A stretch of 64,000 nucleotides of DNA from Donghicola mangrovi (GCF_013377535.1 NZ_JABCJE010000014.1:19127-83126); one strand, 5' to 3'; positions 1 through 11,752 are shown, numbered from the stretch's first letter. The notes: generated by a model not told the origin, from the letters alone. A program made the numbers and translations.

Positions 1-774
1 GAGCACGGTCTCGCCCGCCGCCAGGGACCCGACGGCGGCGGTGAATCCCTGCTGGCCGAGCAGCGTCTGGCCCACGCTCGGCGGGTCGATCAACCCGGTC
101 CAGAGATGCAGGAAATCGCCGCTCCCAGGGGGCACCGGCACCTTGGCCCCTTCCAGAGCGTGCGCCGCTTCGGTCATGCTGACGCGGACCTCGGAGATCG
201 CGCCCATGGCCACGAGCCCTGCCCAGTCGCTGCGGCTGTAGCTGAGCCGATCCACCCCGCCGCCCGTTTCGATCAGCCCGCGCGCGGCGGCCAGCGCGCG
301 CGCCGTGCGCAGGATGCCGTCCCGGATCACGCCCGTCGACACGGTGGCGCGGCTGATGACCTCCGGCAATGCGTCGGGCGAATCGTCGGGCACCGGCGCG
401 TGCAAGTCGTAACCCTCGAAGCCCGCGACATAACTTTGGATATCCGCCTCGGCGATGCCCAGCGTCAGCACCGGTTCGGAATGGCTGACGAGGCGGGCGC
501 CCGCGATGGTCGCCTCGGGCGTCAGGGCCAGCAGCACGTCGAGCGGCCTCCCCGAGTAGCCCACCGTTTCCGCCACCTCCCAGGTGGAGGCGACATGTCC
601 CACGACCCGGCCGTCCTGCCGCACCAGCCAGCCGGGTACGCCCTCCCCGACGCGTTCCAGCGTCGCGGGGCCGGTCAGATCCAGCAGGGCAACCGCCTCG
701 TCCGCAGTCAGGGCACACGCGGCGGATGCAAGGAGGCCGAGCCAGAGACCCAGCAGACGGGAAAGAAGGCGCAT
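1..774 (-). CDS. nirI: NirI, NosR-type membrane flavoprotein (5' part, runs off window)
   Basis: I translated the reverse strand from the ATG at 774; the frame stays open to position 1, giving the first 258 residues. A signal peptide (MRLLSRLLGLWLG...) is followed by an FMN-binding periplasmic domain with the family pattern GYSGRPLD, LVSHSEPVLTLGI and SRATVSTG; the Thr in the last is the expected covalent FMN site. The membrane helices and 4Fe-4S domain lie outside the window. NirI is a relative of NosR needed for nirS expression in Paracoccus. Its position, divergent from nirS across 137 bp, is the arrangement known there. The choice of NirI over NosR rests on this context; a complete NosR is encoded at 20007-22172. 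Confidence 0.85.
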   Translation of the reverse strand, partial: MRLLSRLLGLWLGLLASAACALTADEAVALLDLTGPATLERVGEGVPGWLVRQDGRVVGHVASTWEVAETVGYSGRPLDVLLALTPEATIAGARLVSHSEPVLTLGIAEADIQSYVAGFEGYDLHAPVPDDSPDALPEVISRATVSTGVIRDGILRTARALAAARGLIETGGGVDRLSYSRSDWAGLVAMGAISEVRVSMTEAAHALEGAKVPVPPGSGDFLHLWTGLIDPPSVGQTLLGQQGFTAAVGSLAAGETVL

Positions 775-835
775 TGCAAATGCCTGTTTTCATTCGCTTC
801 ACGGATCAAATTGCCCGGGATCGCGAAAGGTCACC

Positions 836-2681
<1,846 letters not shown>

Positions 2682-2687
2682 CCCCAA

Positions 2688-2712
2688 GGGGGGCCGAGCA
2701 CATCGGCCCCCC
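2688..2712 (+). terminator. Strong hairpin between nirS and nirE
   Basis: A perfect 10-bp stem, GGGGGGCCGA / TCGGCCCCCC, with a 5-nt loop begins 7 nt after the nirS stop. There is no T run, so it is more likely an attenuator or mRNA-stabilising element that lets nirS mRNA accumulate above the biosynthetic genes than a full terminator. Confidence 0.6.
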
Positions 2713-2742
2713 TCCCCGCACCTCCTGACAGGACACCGAGCC

Positions 2743-3513
2743 ATGAAAGACCTCTCCTGCGGCAAAGTCTCCCTCGTGGGCGCAGGCCCCGGCGACCCCG
2801 ACCTGCTGACGGTCCGCGCCCTGCGCCTGCTGACCGAGGCCGACGTCGTGGTCTACGACCGCCTCGTCTCGCCCGAGATCATGGCCCTGATCCCGGCACG
2901 CGTGGACCGGATCGACGTGGGCAAGCTGCCGACATGCCACAAGGTTCCGCAGGAGCAGATCAACGACATCCTCGTGAAACTCGCCCGCCAGGGCCAGCGC
3001 GTCGTGCGCCTCAAGGGCGGCGATCCATTGATCTTCGGGAGGGGCAGCGAAGAGGCACTTGACCTCGCGGCCGCAGGCATCGACTACGATTACGTCCCCG
3101 GCATCACCTCGGCGCAGGGCGCGTCCTGCGCGACCAAGGTGCCGCTGACCCATCGCGGCCTTGCCACCGGCGTGCGCTACGTCACCGGCCACCGGGCCCG
3201 CGACGCGGCGCTGGACCTCGACTGGGAAAGTCTCGCAGATACCGACACCACCCTCGTCGTCTACATGGGCACGATGAACATCGCCGAGATCTCGCACAAC
3301 CTGATGGCCCACGGCATGCCGCCCGTGCTGCCCGTCATGGCCGTGGCCTCTGCCACCACCCCGCGCGAAAAGCGCCTGTTGTCAACACTTTGCACCCTCT
3401 CCGTCGACATGGCGGATGCAGGCATGAACGCCCCCGTGCTGTTCATCATCGGCCATGTCGTCACGCTCTACCCGGCGGAGGCCGCGTCCCTCGCGGAGGC
3501 CGCCTATGCCTGA
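2743..3513 (+). CDS. nirE: Uroporphyrinogen-III C-methyltransferase NirE
   Basis: SAM-dependent methylation of uroporphyrinogen III to precorrin-2, the entry step from tetrapyrrole synthesis to heme d1. At 256 residues it is a stand-alone SUMT without the CysG dehydrogenase/chelatase domain. Visible motifs are VSLVGAGPGDPDLLT (SAM loop), VVYDRLVSPEI, RLKGGDPLIFGRG and VPGITSAQGASC. Position between nirS and nirC supports NirE over a cobalamin CobA. The start at 2743 follows GGACACCGAGCC. Its 3' end overlaps nirC by 8 nt. Confidence 0.93.
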   Translation: MKDLSCGKVSLVGAGPGDPDLLTVRALRLLTEADVVVYDRLVSPEIMALIPARVDRIDVGKLPTCHKVPQEQINDILVKLARQGQRVVRLKGGDPLIFGRGSEEALDLAAAGIDYDYVPGITSAQGASCATKVPLTHRGLATGVRYVTGHRARDAALDLDWESLADTDTTLVVYMGTMNIAEISHNLMAHGMPPVLPVMAVASATTPREKRLLSTLCTLSVDMADAGMNAPVLFIIGHVVTLYPAEAASLAEAAYA

Positions 3514-3826
3514 CGGTGTGATCCCCCTCGGCCTCGTGATCGTGCTGGCGCTCTGCGCCGGCGCGGTGCGGGCGGAGGTCGCGTCCGCGCGGGCCGCCGA
3601 GCTCGAACACATGGTGATCCAGGATTGCGGCTCCTGTCACGGGCTGACGCTCAAGGGCGGGCTCGGCGCGCCGCTGACCCGCGAGGCGCTCGACGGGGCC
3701 GATCCCGAAACCCTTCAGGCGATCATCCTCGACGGCGTGCCGGGCACCGCGATGCCGCCCTGGCGGCCGCTGCTGAGTGAACCCGAGGCGCGCTGGATCG
3801 CCGATTACCTGCTGGAGGTGAAGTGA
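3506..3826 (+). CDS. nirC: c-type cytochrome NirC
   Basis: Small periplasmic cytochrome c of 106 residues. The ATG at 3506, inside the last codons of nirE, gives a proper signal peptide (MPDGVIPLGLVIV...AVRA). A single heme motif C-G-S-C-H and the distal GTAMPPW segment with the axial Met follow. In denitrifiers NirC carries electrons to NirS or takes part in heme d1 maturation. Its stop shares one base with the nirF ATG, so the genes are probably translationally coupled. Confidence 0.88.
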   Translation: MPDGVIPLGLVIVLALCAGAVRAEVASARAAELEHMVIQDCGSCHGLTLKGGLGAPLTREALDGADPETLQAIILDGVPGTAMPPWRPLLSEPEARWIADYLLEVK

Positions 3827-4974
3827 TGAAATCGTATCTTTGGGCTGCGCTGCTGTCGCTCTCGCCCTTTGCCGCCCTGGCCGAGGATGCCTTTGCCACG
3901 GGAGACCTCGGGCTGGTCGTCGAACGCGCCACCGGGTCGCTGCTGTTGCTGGACCGCTCCGAGCATGCGGCCCTGGGGCGGATCGAGGGGTTGGGCGACC
4001 TGTCGCACGCGTCGATGACCTACTCGCCGGACGAGCGCTTCGCCTATGTCTTTGGCCGCGACGGCGGTTTGTCGAAGGTCGACATGCTGTCGCGGCAGGT
4101 GGTCGCCCGGACCATCCAGGCGGGGAATTCCATCGGCGGCGCGATCTCCGACGATGGCCGGCTCGTCGCCGTGTCGAACTACACCCCGGGCGGGGTGAAG
4201 GTCTTCGACGCCGAGACCTTGGCGCTGGTCGCCGACATCCCCGCCGAGGGCAAGACCATCGGCCTTGCCGACCTGCCCGGACGCCGCTTTGCCTGGGCGG
4301 TCTGGGACACGGGCCATGCCTTCGTCGGCGACTTCTCCGGCCCGGAACCCGTCATCACCGATCTTGGCAAAGTGGGCGAGAACCCCTTTGACGCGGTGGT
4401 CACCGATGACGCGCATACGTACCTGGTCGGCCTCTTCGGGGAAAAGGGCGTCAGTGCCATCGACCTTTGGGACGACACGCCCAAGCCCCGGAAATTCCTC
4501 GAAAACTACGGCAAGACCGAGGACGACATGCCGGTCTACAAGATGCCCCACCTGCAAGGCTGGGCCTTTGCGCAGGGACAATTCGTCCTGCCTGCCGTGG
4601 GCCAGCATGAACTGCTATGGGTGGACCGCGACACGCTGGTCGAGACAGGCCGCACCCCGGTGCATGGCCAACCCGTCTTCATCATCGCGCAGCCTGCCTC
4701 GCCGTATGTCTGGGTGAACTTCGCCACGCCGCTCAATGACGTGGTGCAGGTGGTGGACAGCCGCACCCACGAGGTGGTGAAAACCCTGAACCCGGGCAAG
4801 GCGATCCTGCACATGGAATTCGCCCCACGCGGGGCCGAGGCGTGGATTTCGTCCCGCGATGACAACGCCATCCTTGTCTACGACACCCACACCTTTGCCC
4901 AGAAAGCCCGGATCGAGGCGCAGTCCCCGTCCGGCATCTTCTTCACCGCGCGCGCGCATCAACCGGGGCTGTAA
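3826..4974 (+). CDS. nirF: Heme d1 biosynthesis protein NirF
   Basis: Periplasmic propeller protein of the NirS d1-domain family, 382 residues, required late in heme d1 synthesis. A Sec signal (MKSYLWAALLSLSPFAALA) is visible without a lipobox Cys. Repeats of the d1-propeller type include LSHASMTYSPDERFAYVFGR and GGAISDDGRLVAVSNY. The ATG at 3826 is preferred to the in-frame GTG at 3823 because it sits on the nirC stop (TGATG). The gene is 3 nt upstream of nirDL. Confidence 0.93.
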   Translation: MKSYLWAALLSLSPFAALAEDAFATGDLGLVVERATGSLLLLDRSEHAALGRIEGLGDLSHASMTYSPDERFAYVFGRDGGLSKVDMLSRQVVARTIQAGNSIGGAISDDGRLVAVSNYTPGGVKVFDAETLALVADIPAEGKTIGLADLPGRRFAWAVWDTGHAFVGDFSGPEPVITDLGKVGENPFDAVVTDDAHTYLVGLFGEKGVSAIDLWDDTPKPRKFLENYGKTEDDMPVYKMPHLQGWAFAQGQFVLPAVGQHELLWVDRDTLVETGRTPVHGQPVFIIAQPASPYVWVNFATPLNDVVQVVDSRTHEVVKTLNPGKAILHMEFAPRGAEAWISSRDDNAILVYDTHTFAQKARIEAQSPSGIFFTARAHQPGL

Positions 4975-4977
4975 ACC

Positions 4978-5964
4978 ATGCTGGACCGTTTCGACACGCT
5001 CGACCAACGTCTGCTGGACGATTTCCAGCGGGATTTTCCCTTGACCCCGCGCCCCTTTGCGGTACTGGCCGAAAACCTCGGGACCGACGAGGACACCGTG
5101 CTGGCGCATTTGAGCGCGATGCAAGCGGACGGGCGGATTGCCCGCGTCGGTGCCACGGTACGGCCCAACACGGCGGGGGCCTCGACCCTTGCCGCCATGG
5201 CGATCCCCGAGGAGCGGATCGAACAGGTGGCGGCGCAGGTCAGCCGCCGGCCCGCGGTCAACCACTCCTATCTTCGCGAGCATGACTGGAACCTCTGGTT
5301 CGTTGCTGCCGCGCCCTCGAGCGACGCGCTGGCAGAAGACCTCGCGCGGATCGAAGCCGATACCGGTTTGCCGGTGCTGGACTTGCGGCTGGTGCGGCCC
5401 TTCAACATCGACCTCGGCTTTCCGCTTGCTGGTGAGCGGCGCTGTATGACCACGCGGGCGGAAGTGGACCAAGGCGCGCTGCGCGAGAGTGACCGGCCCC
5501 TCTTGCACCTGCTGAGCCAAGGCCTGCCGCTTGACCCACGCCCCTATGCGCAGGTCGCCGCGATCCTTGGCTGGTCCGAAGGCTGCGTGCTGACCCGGAT
5601 CGACGCGCTGCTGGCGGCGGGCATCCTGACGCGGCTTGGCGTGATCGTGCGGCACCGCGCCGTGGGCTGGACATCGAATGCCATGGTGGTCTGGGAGGTG
5701 CCCGAGGATCGCATGGTCGCGGCGGGCACGGCGCTGGCGCAGGTGCCGGGCGTGACCCTGTGTTACCAGCGCCGCACCGTCGCCGGGCTCTGGCCCTACG
5801 GCCTGTATTCCATGATCCACGCAAGGTCGCGCGGCGAGGCGCTCGAGGTGCTGGCCCGTGCCGCCGCCCTGCCGGAACTGGCCGGTGTCGACCACCTGCC
5901 GCTGTTCTCGCTGCGCTGCTTCAAGCAGACGGGCGCGCGGCTGGCAGAGGAGAAAGCCGCATGA
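4978..5964 (+). CDS. nirDL: Siroheme decarboxylase NirD-NirL fusion
   Basis: A 328-residue fusion of two AsnC/Lrp-like halves. The NirD-like half (about 1-150) has HSYLREHDWNLWFV; the NirL-like half (about 165-328) has LCYQRRTVAGLWPYGLYSMIH. With NirG and NirH it decarboxylates siroheme to didecarboxysiroheme. Each half begins with a winged-helix-like segment (LLDDFQRDFPLTPRPF and LLHLLSQGLPLDPRPY). Fused NirDL is known in Paracoccus relatives. Its stop overlaps the nirG start (ATGA). Confidence 0.92.
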   Translation: MLDRFDTLDQRLLDDFQRDFPLTPRPFAVLAENLGTDEDTVLAHLSAMQADGRIARVGATVRPNTAGASTLAAMAIPEERIEQVAAQVSRRPAVNHSYLREHDWNLWFVAAAPSSDALAEDLARIEADTGLPVLDLRLVRPFNIDLGFPLAGERRCMTTRAEVDQGALRESDRPLLHLLSQGLPLDPRPYAQVAAILGWSEGCVLTRIDALLAAGILTRLGVIVRHRAVGWTSNAMVVWEVPEDRMVAAGTALAQVPGVTLCYQRRTVAGLWPYGLYSMIHARSRGEALEVLARAAALPELAGVDHLPLFSLRCFKQTGARLAEEKAA

Positions 5965-6440
5965 TGATGCGCCGCCAACCGCTGGCCGCCGGGGTGCTCG
6001 GCCCCACAGACCGCGCCGTTCTGAACCGCCTTCAGGACGGGTTCCCGCTGGACGATCAACCCTTTGCCACGGTCGGAGCGGAGCTGGGCCTGACCGAACA
6101 GGAGGTCATCGACACGGTGATGCGCCTGCGCGACCTCGGCGCGATCACGCGTTTCGGTCCGTTCCTCGATGCGGCGGCCATGGGCGGAGCCTTCTGCCTT
6201 TGTGCGATGGCGGTGCCGGAGGAGCGTTTCGAGGAGGTCGTGACTTTGGTCAATGCGCATGACGCCGTGGCACATAATTATCAACGCGATCACGCGCTCA
6301 ACATGTGGTTCGTCCTCGCCTGCGACAGGCCGGAACGGATCACCGCCGAAGCCGACGCGATCGAGGCGGAGACGGGGCTGGCCGTTCTGCGCTTTCCGAA
6401 ACTGCGGGAGTTCTTCATCGGCTTCCGCGTGACCGCCTGA
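5961..6440 (+). CDS. nirG: Siroheme decarboxylase subunit NirG
   Basis: AsnC-like protein of 159 residues, homologous to the NirD half of the preceding gene. The pattern LNRLQDGFPLDDQPFATV opens the winged-helix-like part, and AHNYQRDHALNMWFVLA matches the active-site region of the NirD/NirG type. It is expected to pair with NirH in the siroheme decarboxylase complex in the cytoplasm. The start at 5961 overlaps the nirDL stop by 4 nt. Confidence 0.88.
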   Translation: MMMRRQPLAAGVLGPTDRAVLNRLQDGFPLDDQPFATVGAELGLTEQEVIDTVMRLRDLGAITRFGPFLDAAAMGGAFCLCAMAVPEERFEEVVTLVNAHDAVAHNYQRDHALNMWFVLACDRPERITAEADAIEAETGLAVLRFPKLREFFIGFRVTA

Positions 6441-6451
6441 GAGAGGGACAG

Positions 6452-6934
6452 ATGCTGGACGCCATCGACCGCAAGATCCTCAAGGCCACGCAGGGCGGGC
6501 TGCCGCTGGTGCCGCAGCCCTATGCCGAGGTGGCCAAATGGCTGGGCCTCGCGCCGGAGGAGGTGACACGCCGCCTGTCTGCGATGCAGGAGACGGGCGT
6601 GATCCGGCGCATCGCCGTGGCCCCCAATCACTACGCGCTCGGAATGGTGGCCAACGGAATGAGCGTCTGGGACGTGGCGGATGACACTGCCGAAACCTTG
6701 GGCGAACAGGTGGGCGCGCTGCCCTTTGTCACTCATAGTTATCTGCGCCCGCGCGCCCTGCCGCAGTGGCCCTACAACCTGTTTGCCATGATTCACGGTT
6801 CTGACCGGGCCGAGGTGGAGGCGCATCGGGCTGATATTCGCGCGATCCTGGGCGATGCGCTTCGTAGCGACGACAACCTCTATTCCACGCGTATCCTGAA
6901 GAAGACTGGAATGCGCCTGCAGGGAGACGGCTGA
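6452..6934 (+). CDS. nirH: Siroheme decarboxylase subunit NirH
   Basis: AsnC-like protein of 160 residues resembling the NirL half: [25 protein letters not shown], then [23 protein letters not shown]. It completes the D-L-G-H set for siroheme decarboxylation. The ATG at 6452 follows GAGAGGGACAG, a good ribosome binding site, 11 nt after nirG. It is one base upstream of nirJ. Confidence 0.88.
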   Translation: MLDAIDRKILKATQGGLPLVPQPYAEVAKWLGLAPEEVTRRLSAMQETGVIRRIAVAPNHYALGMVANGMSVWDVADDTAETLGEQVGALPFVTHSYLRPRALPQWPYNLFAMIHGSDRAEVEAHRADIRAILGDALRSDDNLYSTRILKKTGMRLQGDG

Positions 6935-6935
6935 G

Positions 6936-8165
6936 ATGTTCCGCCTGACACAATACATGAACGAACTGGTCGCGCCTTCGCCGGTCAAGACGCGGCGCGG
7001 CAGCGGCTCCGGCACTGGACAGGTCAAACCGGTGGTGATCTGGAACCTGACCCGCCGCTGCAACCTGCGTTGCCGGCATTGCTATACCGTCTCGGCGGAT
7101 GTGCCCTTTCCGGGGGAGTTGAACGACGGGCAGACCATGCGGGTGCTGGACGACCTCCAAGCCTTCGGCATCCCGGCGCTGATCCTGTCGGGAGGCGAGC
7201 CGATGTCGCGGCCGAACTTCTTCGAGATCGCCGAGCGGGCGGCCGAGTTGAAATTCCGCCATCTGGCGCTGTCGACAAATGGCACGAAGATCACCGCCGA
7301 GAATGCCGACCGGATCGCGGAAATCGGCTTTGACTACGTCGGGATTTCTCTCGACGGTATCGGTGCGGTGAACGATGCGTTTCGGGGTCTGAGCGGTGCC
7401 TTCGACGCGGCGCTGACCGGGGTGCGGGAATGCCGCAAGCGCGGGATCAAGGTCGGCCTGCGCTTTACCCTGACCGAGCAGAACGCGCATATGCTGGACG
7501 ACATGCTCGACCTCTGCGACGGCGAGGGGGTGGACAAGTTCTACCTCTCGCATCTGGTCTATGCCGGGCGTGGCGACAAGAACCGCGGCGATGATACCGG
7601 GCGCAGCCATACCCGGCGGGCCATGGACCAGCTCATTGAGCGGGCTTGGGTCGCCGTGGCGGAGGACCAGCCGCTGGAGATCGTCACTGGCAACAACGAC
7701 GCCGACGCGGTCTATTTCCTGAACTGGGCGCGGCGGCATTTCTCGCAGGAGAAGGTGGCGCATGTGGAGGATCACCTGCGCGCCTGGGGCGGAAATTCCA
7801 GCGGACTGGGTGTAGCGAACATTGCGCCCATGGGCACGGTACATCCGGATACCTACTGGTCTGACTACACCATAGGAAACGTTAAACTGACTCCCTTTTC
7901 GCGACTCTGGACCGGGGACGACCCGATGCTCGCGACCCTGCGCCAGAGGCCGCGCCCGCTGAAGGGCCGCTGCGGCGACTGTGCGTTCAAGGAGGTCTGT
8001 GGTGGCAACACCCGCATCCGGGCGTTGCAGATCACCGGCGACCCCTGGGCTGAAGACCCGGCCTGCTATCTCTCCAACGCCGAGATCGGCCTCGCAGAAG
8101 CTGACCGGCTTGAAGTTACCCCTTTCAGAGGCAAGACCCGTGACCCCGCGCACCAGTTTTTCTAA
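6936..8165 (+). CDS. nirJ: Radical SAM heme d1 synthase NirJ
   Basis: Radical SAM protein of 409 residues that replaces the two propionates of didecarboxysiroheme with oxo groups. The SAM cluster motif is C42-N-L-R-C46-R-H-C49. The C-terminus has a SPASM-like Cys set ([12 protein letters not shown]...DPACYL) for an auxiliary cluster. Other family segments are [16 protein letters not shown] and LSTNGTKIT. Its end overlaps the nirN GTG start by 26 nt. Confidence 0.94.
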   Translation: MFRLTQYMNELVAPSPVKTRRGSGSGTGQVKPVVIWNLTRRCNLRCRHCYTVSADVPFPGELNDGQTMRVLDDLQAFGIPALILSGGEPMSRPNFFEIAERAAELKFRHLALSTNGTKITAENADRIAEIGFDYVGISLDGIGAVNDAFRGLSGAFDAALTGVRECRKRGIKVGLRFTLTEQNAHMLDDMLDLCDGEGVDKFYLSHLVYAGRGDKNRGDDTGRSHTRRAMDQLIERAWVAVAEDQPLEIVTGNNDADAVYFLNWARRHFSQEKVAHVEDHLRAWGGNSSGLGVANIAPMGTVHPDTYWSDYTIGNVKLTPFSRLWTGDDPMLATLRQRPRPLKGRCGDCAFKEVCGGNTRIRALQITGDPWAEDPACYLSNAEIGLAEADRLEVTPFRGKTRDPAHQFF

Positions 8166-9699
8166 CCTCGTCAGCGCCTTGTCTCTGGTCGTCGCGACGG
8201 GCGCGCAAGCGCAGGACGGGGGCGCGATCTACGCCGACCTCTGCGCCTCCTGCCATGGCGAGGCGCGTCTGGGGGCCATCGGCCCGGCGCTGATCCCCGA
8301 GGCGCTGGCCCGCCTGCGCGGTGCCTCACTGGAGCAGGTCATCGCCCATGGCCGCGCCGCAACGCAGATGCCCGCCTTTGCCGGGACGCTCGGCCCGACA
8401 GAGATCGCCGCCGTGGCGGAGTATGTCTCGCAGCCGCTTGCGGAGATCCCCGACTGGACTGCCGAAGACATTGCCGAAAGCTACACGCCGAACCCGGACT
8501 ACAGGCCATCGGATAAGCCGGTGTTTGACGCCGATCCCATGAACATTACGCTGGTGGTGGAGACCGGCGACCATCACGTCAGCGTGCTGGACGGTGACAC
8601 TTTCGAGGTCCTCGACCGTTTCCCGACCCCCTTTGCCGTGCATGGTGGGCCGAAGTTCTCGCCCGATGGGCATTTCGTTACCATCATGTCCCGTGATGGC
8701 TGGGTGCAGAAATACGACATCTGGTCCCTGCAGGAGGTCGCCCGGACCCGCGCCGCGATCAATGCCCGTAATATCGCCCTGTCTCCGGATGGCCAGTGGG
8801 TCGCCGTCGCGAACTATTTGCCGCACACGCTGACCATCCTTGATGCGGACCTGAGACCGGTGCAGGTGCGACGGATCGTTGCGGCGGACGGTTCCGAGAG
8901 CCGCGTTTCCGCCGTCTACCAGGCGCCACAACGCAATTCCTTCATCCTCGCGCTGAAGGACGCGCCGGAGATCTGGGAGATCGCGCTGTCAGAGGTGGCA
9001 GGGCCGTTCCATGACAGTTTCGTGCATAGCTATGAGAAGGGTATGGAGGAGTCGCTTGCCGCCGAGAAGGGCCTCTTCGCGCGGCGTCGGATCAAGGTGG
9101 AGGAGCCGCTCGACGATTTCTTCTTCGATCCCGGGTATCGCAACCTGGTCGGTGCCAGCCGCGACGGGGAACGCGGCGTGGTGGTGAACCTCGAGGTGGG
9201 GCGGCAGATCGCGGAACTGCCCTTGCCGGGCATGCCGCATCTGGGTTCCGGCATCAGCTGGATCAGCGAAGGACGCCGCGTCATGGCCACGCCGCACCTG
9301 AAGGAAGGCCGCCTGACCGTGATCGACACCGACGACTGGTCGGTGGTGAAGACGGTGGACACGCTCGGCCCCGGCTTCTTCCTGCGCAGCCACGAGAATT
9401 CGCCTTACGTCTGGGCGGACGTGTTCTTTGGCCCGAACAAGGACAAGATGCACATCCTCGACAAGGACAGGCTGGAGATCGTGAAGACGCTTGACCCCGC
9501 GCCGGGCAAGACCGTGGCGCATATCGAGTTCACGAAGGATGGCAGCCACGCGCTGGTGTCGCTCTGGGAAGATGACGGCGCGGTGATCGTCTACGACGCG
9601 ATGACGCTGAAGGAGGTCAGACGCCTGCCGATGCGCAAGCCCTCGGGGAAGTACAATGTCTGGAACAAGATCACCTTTTCCGATGGCACGAGCCACTGA
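8140..9699 (+). CDS. nirN: NirN, d1-type cytochrome completing heme d1
   Basis: NirS paralogue of 519 residues with a cytochrome c domain (C-A-S-C-H-G) and a d1 propeller ([22 protein letters not shown]). NirN oxidises dihydro-heme d1 to heme d1 and passes it to NirS. I chose the GTG at 8140 because it gives a signal peptide ([24 protein letters not shown]) and an overlap with nirJ; the upstream open frame is a shadow of nirJ. Confidence 0.92.
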   Translation: MTPRTSFSNLVSALSLVVATGAQAQDGGAIYADLCASCHGEARLGAIGPALIPEALARLRGASLEQVIAHGRAATQMPAFAGTLGPTEIAAVAEYVSQPLAEIPDWTAEDIAESYTPNPDYRPSDKPVFDADPMNITLVVETGDHHVSVLDGDTFEVLDRFPTPFAVHGGPKFSPDGHFVTIMSRDGWVQKYDIWSLQEVARTRAAINARNIALSPDGQWVAVANYLPHTLTILDADLRPVQVRRIVAADGSESRVSAVYQAPQRNSFILALKDAPEIWEIALSEVAGPFHDSFVHSYEKGMEESLAAEKGLFARRRIKVEEPLDDFFFDPGYRNLVGASRDGERGVVVNLEVGRQIAELPLPGMPHLGSGISWISEGRRVMATPHLKEGRLTVIDTDDWSVVKTVDTLGPGFFLRSHENSPYVWADVFFGPNKDKMHILDKDRLEIVKTLDPAPGKTVAHIEFTKDGSHALVSLWEDDGAVIVYDAMTLKEVRRLPMRKPSGKYNVWNKITFSDGTSH

Positions 9700-10396
9700 G
9701 CAGGCGGCGCTGATCGTCGCGCATGGCAGTCCCTCCGACCCGGACGGGCAGGAGGCTGCGCTTGCGGCACTTGCCGCCAAGGTTGGACGCCACCTGCCTG
9801 GCTGGCGCATCGGCTCGGCAACGCTGGCGGCCGAGGGATGTTTCGAACGCGCCTGCGCAGGGCTGGGACACCCGCTGATCTTGCCGTTCTTCATGGCCCG
9901 GGGCTGGTTCACGCAACACGCCCTGCCGCGTCGCGCCGGTGCCTTGCGCCAGCTTGCCCCCTTCGGGATGGACCCGGCCCTTCCGGCCATGCTCCTGCGA
10001 CGGCTTTCCAGCCAGACGTCCCTGCTGCTCGCCGCGCATGGCAGCGCACGGTCGACCGGGTCTGCGGAAGCCACGGCGCTGTTTGCAGAGCGCCTGCGGA
10101 CCCACCCCGGCTGTCCGCCCCTGCGGGTGGGATTTCTCGAGGAGGCGCCGCATGTCGCGGAGGTGGCGCGGCATATGCCCGAAGGGTCCGCCTGCCTGCC
10201 GCTCTTCGCGCTCGCCTCCGGGCATGTCAGCATCGACCTGCCTCAAGCCCTGCACCAAGCTGGCTTCACGGGCCGTGTTCTGCAGCCAGCCATCGCCTGG
10301 CCCGAGACTCCGGGCCTGATCGCGGCCCAGATCGAGTCGCACCGCTCCGCTGCCCGGGGGGCCGGGTCGATACCGAAGCTGGAGGGGACCCCATGA
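9683..10396 (+). CDS. CbiX/SirB-type sirohydrochlorin chelatase-like protein
   Basis: A 237-residue protein with two CbiX repeats, each opening with the metal-site pattern (ALIVAHGSPSDPDG; SLLLAAHGSARSTG). The second half keeps LPLFALASGHVSIDLP; in the first half the second His position reads ARGWFTQH. Family function is insertion of Co or Fe into sirohydrochlorin. Next to the heme d1 genes the likely product is siroheme, the substrate of NirDL/G/H; metal preference is not visible in the sequence. The ATG at 9683 overlaps nirN by 17 nt, and the 3' end overlaps the next gene (ATGA). Confidence 0.8.
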   Translation: MARATEQAALIVAHGSPSDPDGQEAALAALAAKVGRHLPGWRIGSATLAAEGCFERACAGLGHPLILPFFMARGWFTQHALPRRAGALRQLAPFGMDPALPAMLLRRLSSQTSLLLAAHGSARSTGSAEATALFAERLRTHPGCPPLRVGFLEEAPHVAEVARHMPEGSACLPLFALASGHVSIDLPQALHQAGFTGRVLQPAIAWPETPGLIAAQIESHRSAARGAGSIPKLEGTP

Positions 10397-10608
10397 CGTG
10401 TTCCCGGCTGGCGCTGGCGCTATACCCGTTCGTCGCCGCCGCGGTGGCCATCAACCTCTTCATGGCCGGTCTTCTGAGCCAGTCTGTCGGCCTGCCCGCC
10501 TTGCCACCCCTCGCCGCCCTTCTCGCCGCGATCCCGCTGGGGGTTCCCGCCACCGCGCTGGCGGTCCGCTGGGTCCGGCAACTGCTTGCAGAAGCCGGGG
10601 AGCCGTGA
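10393..10608 (+). CDS. Small two-helix membrane protein at the end of the nir operon
   Basis: A 71-residue protein with two hydrophobic segments (about residues 6-28 and 36-57) and a short basic tail (RWVRQLLAEAGEP). It overlaps the chelatase gene by 4 nt, so it belongs to the nir operon. I do not recognise a domain; small proteins of this kind occur near nir and nnr genes of roseobacters, but I cannot assign a name. It converges on the peroxidase gene with 7 nt between stops. Confidence 0.6.
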   Translation: MTCSRLALALYPFVAAAVAINLFMAGLLSQSVGLPALPPLAALLAAIPLGVPATALAVRWVRQLLAEAGEP

Positions 10609-10615
10609 GCCTGTC

Positions 10616-11752
10616 TCAGTCGTCCTGCGGCTCGTAACGGCTGTCGGTCAGGGTCTCGAGAAAGGCCACCAGCGCGTCGATCCGCTGGTCATCGAGCGCG
10701 GGACCATGCGTCAGCTCCGTGACGGCCAGCGTCTGCGGCACCTGCGGCACCCCGAACGGCTCCCCGGTTTCGGGGTTCGTCCAGCGCTTTGGATCGCGTG
10801 AGTTGTAACGGTTGTAGAACAGGATCACCGTGCGCAGGTCGGCAAAGACCCCGTTGTGCATGTAGGGCCCGGTCACGGCGACGTTGCGCAGCGTCGGCGT
10901 GCGGAACTTGCCCGCCTGCTCCGGATCGTCGATCGTCGCCGCAAGCCCCATGTCCTGCGTCCCCGTCGCCACCCCGTTGCGCGCCCGCAGCTCCGTGTTC
11001 TCGGGCACGCCGATGTTGTGGTAGCGGTGATCGGTAAAGGTCTCGCGCGGGTCCATGGCGCTTTGCGACAGCTGGTGGCACTGGTTGCAATTGGTGAACT
11101 GCTCCGAGAAGAACAGCAGCCGCCCAAGCTCCTCCTCGCGGGTCAACTCGGCCTCGCCGCGCAGGAAACGGTCGTACTTGCTGTCAAAGGGACTGATCTC
11201 CGGACGCGCCTCGTAGGCGGCCAGCGCCTGCGTCAGGGCGTCATAACCCATCTCGGGGTCTTGCAGGATGCCCATCCCGAACAGCCGCGGAAAGGCTTCG
11301 GCATAGACCGGGTCCTCGGCCAGCCGCGCAACGGCACTGGCCTTGTCGGGCATTCCCATCTCGATGGGGTTCAGGATCGGCCCGCCCGCCTGCTCTGCCA
11401 GCGAAGATACCCGCCCATCTTGGAACAGGCCCCCCAGCCATTCGCCATCGGCACGCCGCGCGAGCGGCGGCACCAACCCGGCATAGGGAATGCCCGGCGC
11501 GTTGCGATCCCCCAGCGTGTCCGCGCCATCCCCCGGCGAGCCCGCGCCGCGCGGATCGCTGAAGCCACGGGCGGGATCGTGGCAGGTGGCGCAGGACTGG
11601 CTGCGGTTCCGCGACAGGTTCACGTCAAAGAACAGCCGCTCGCCAAGCGCGGCACGCTCCGCGTCCCGGTCCAGCGGTTGCGCGACGGTCGCAGGACAGG
11701 TGAAAGCCGCGAACAGAACGGCAAGACCCAGGCAGGCTGGCAGGGGGTTCAT
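10616..11752 (-). CDS. Di-heme cytochrome c peroxidase (CCP/MauG family)
   Basis: Periplasmic di-heme protein of 378 residues. A signal peptide (MNPLPACLGLAVLFAAFTCPATVA) precedes the two heme motifs C-A-T-C-H and C-N-Q-C-H; later family segments are KFRTPTLRNVAVTGPYMHNG and LRTVILFYN. CCPs reduce hydrogen peroxide with electrons from cytochrome c. I chose the ATG at 11752, which removes 42 upstream in-frame residues and exposes the signal peptide. It diverges from hemN around the FNR-type box at 11829, which suggests low-oxygen control. Confidence 0.88.
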   Translation of the reverse strand: MNPLPACLGLAVLFAAFTCPATVAQPLDRDAERAALGERLFFDVNLSRNRSQSCATCHDPARGFSDPRGAGSPGDGADTLGDRNAPGIPYAGLVPPLARRADGEWLGGLFQDGRVSSLAEQAGGPILNPIEMGMPDKASAVARLAEDPVYAEAFPRLFGMGILQDPEMGYDALTQALAAYEARPEISPFDSKYDRFLRGEAELTREEELGRLLFFSEQFTNCNQCHQLSQSAMDPRETFTDHRYHNIGVPENTELRARNGVATGTQDMGLAATIDDPEQAGKFRTPTLRNVAVTGPYMHNGVFADLRTVILFYNRYNSRDPKRWTNPETGEPFGVPQVPQTLAVTELTHGPALDDQRIDALVAFLETLTDSRYEPQDD

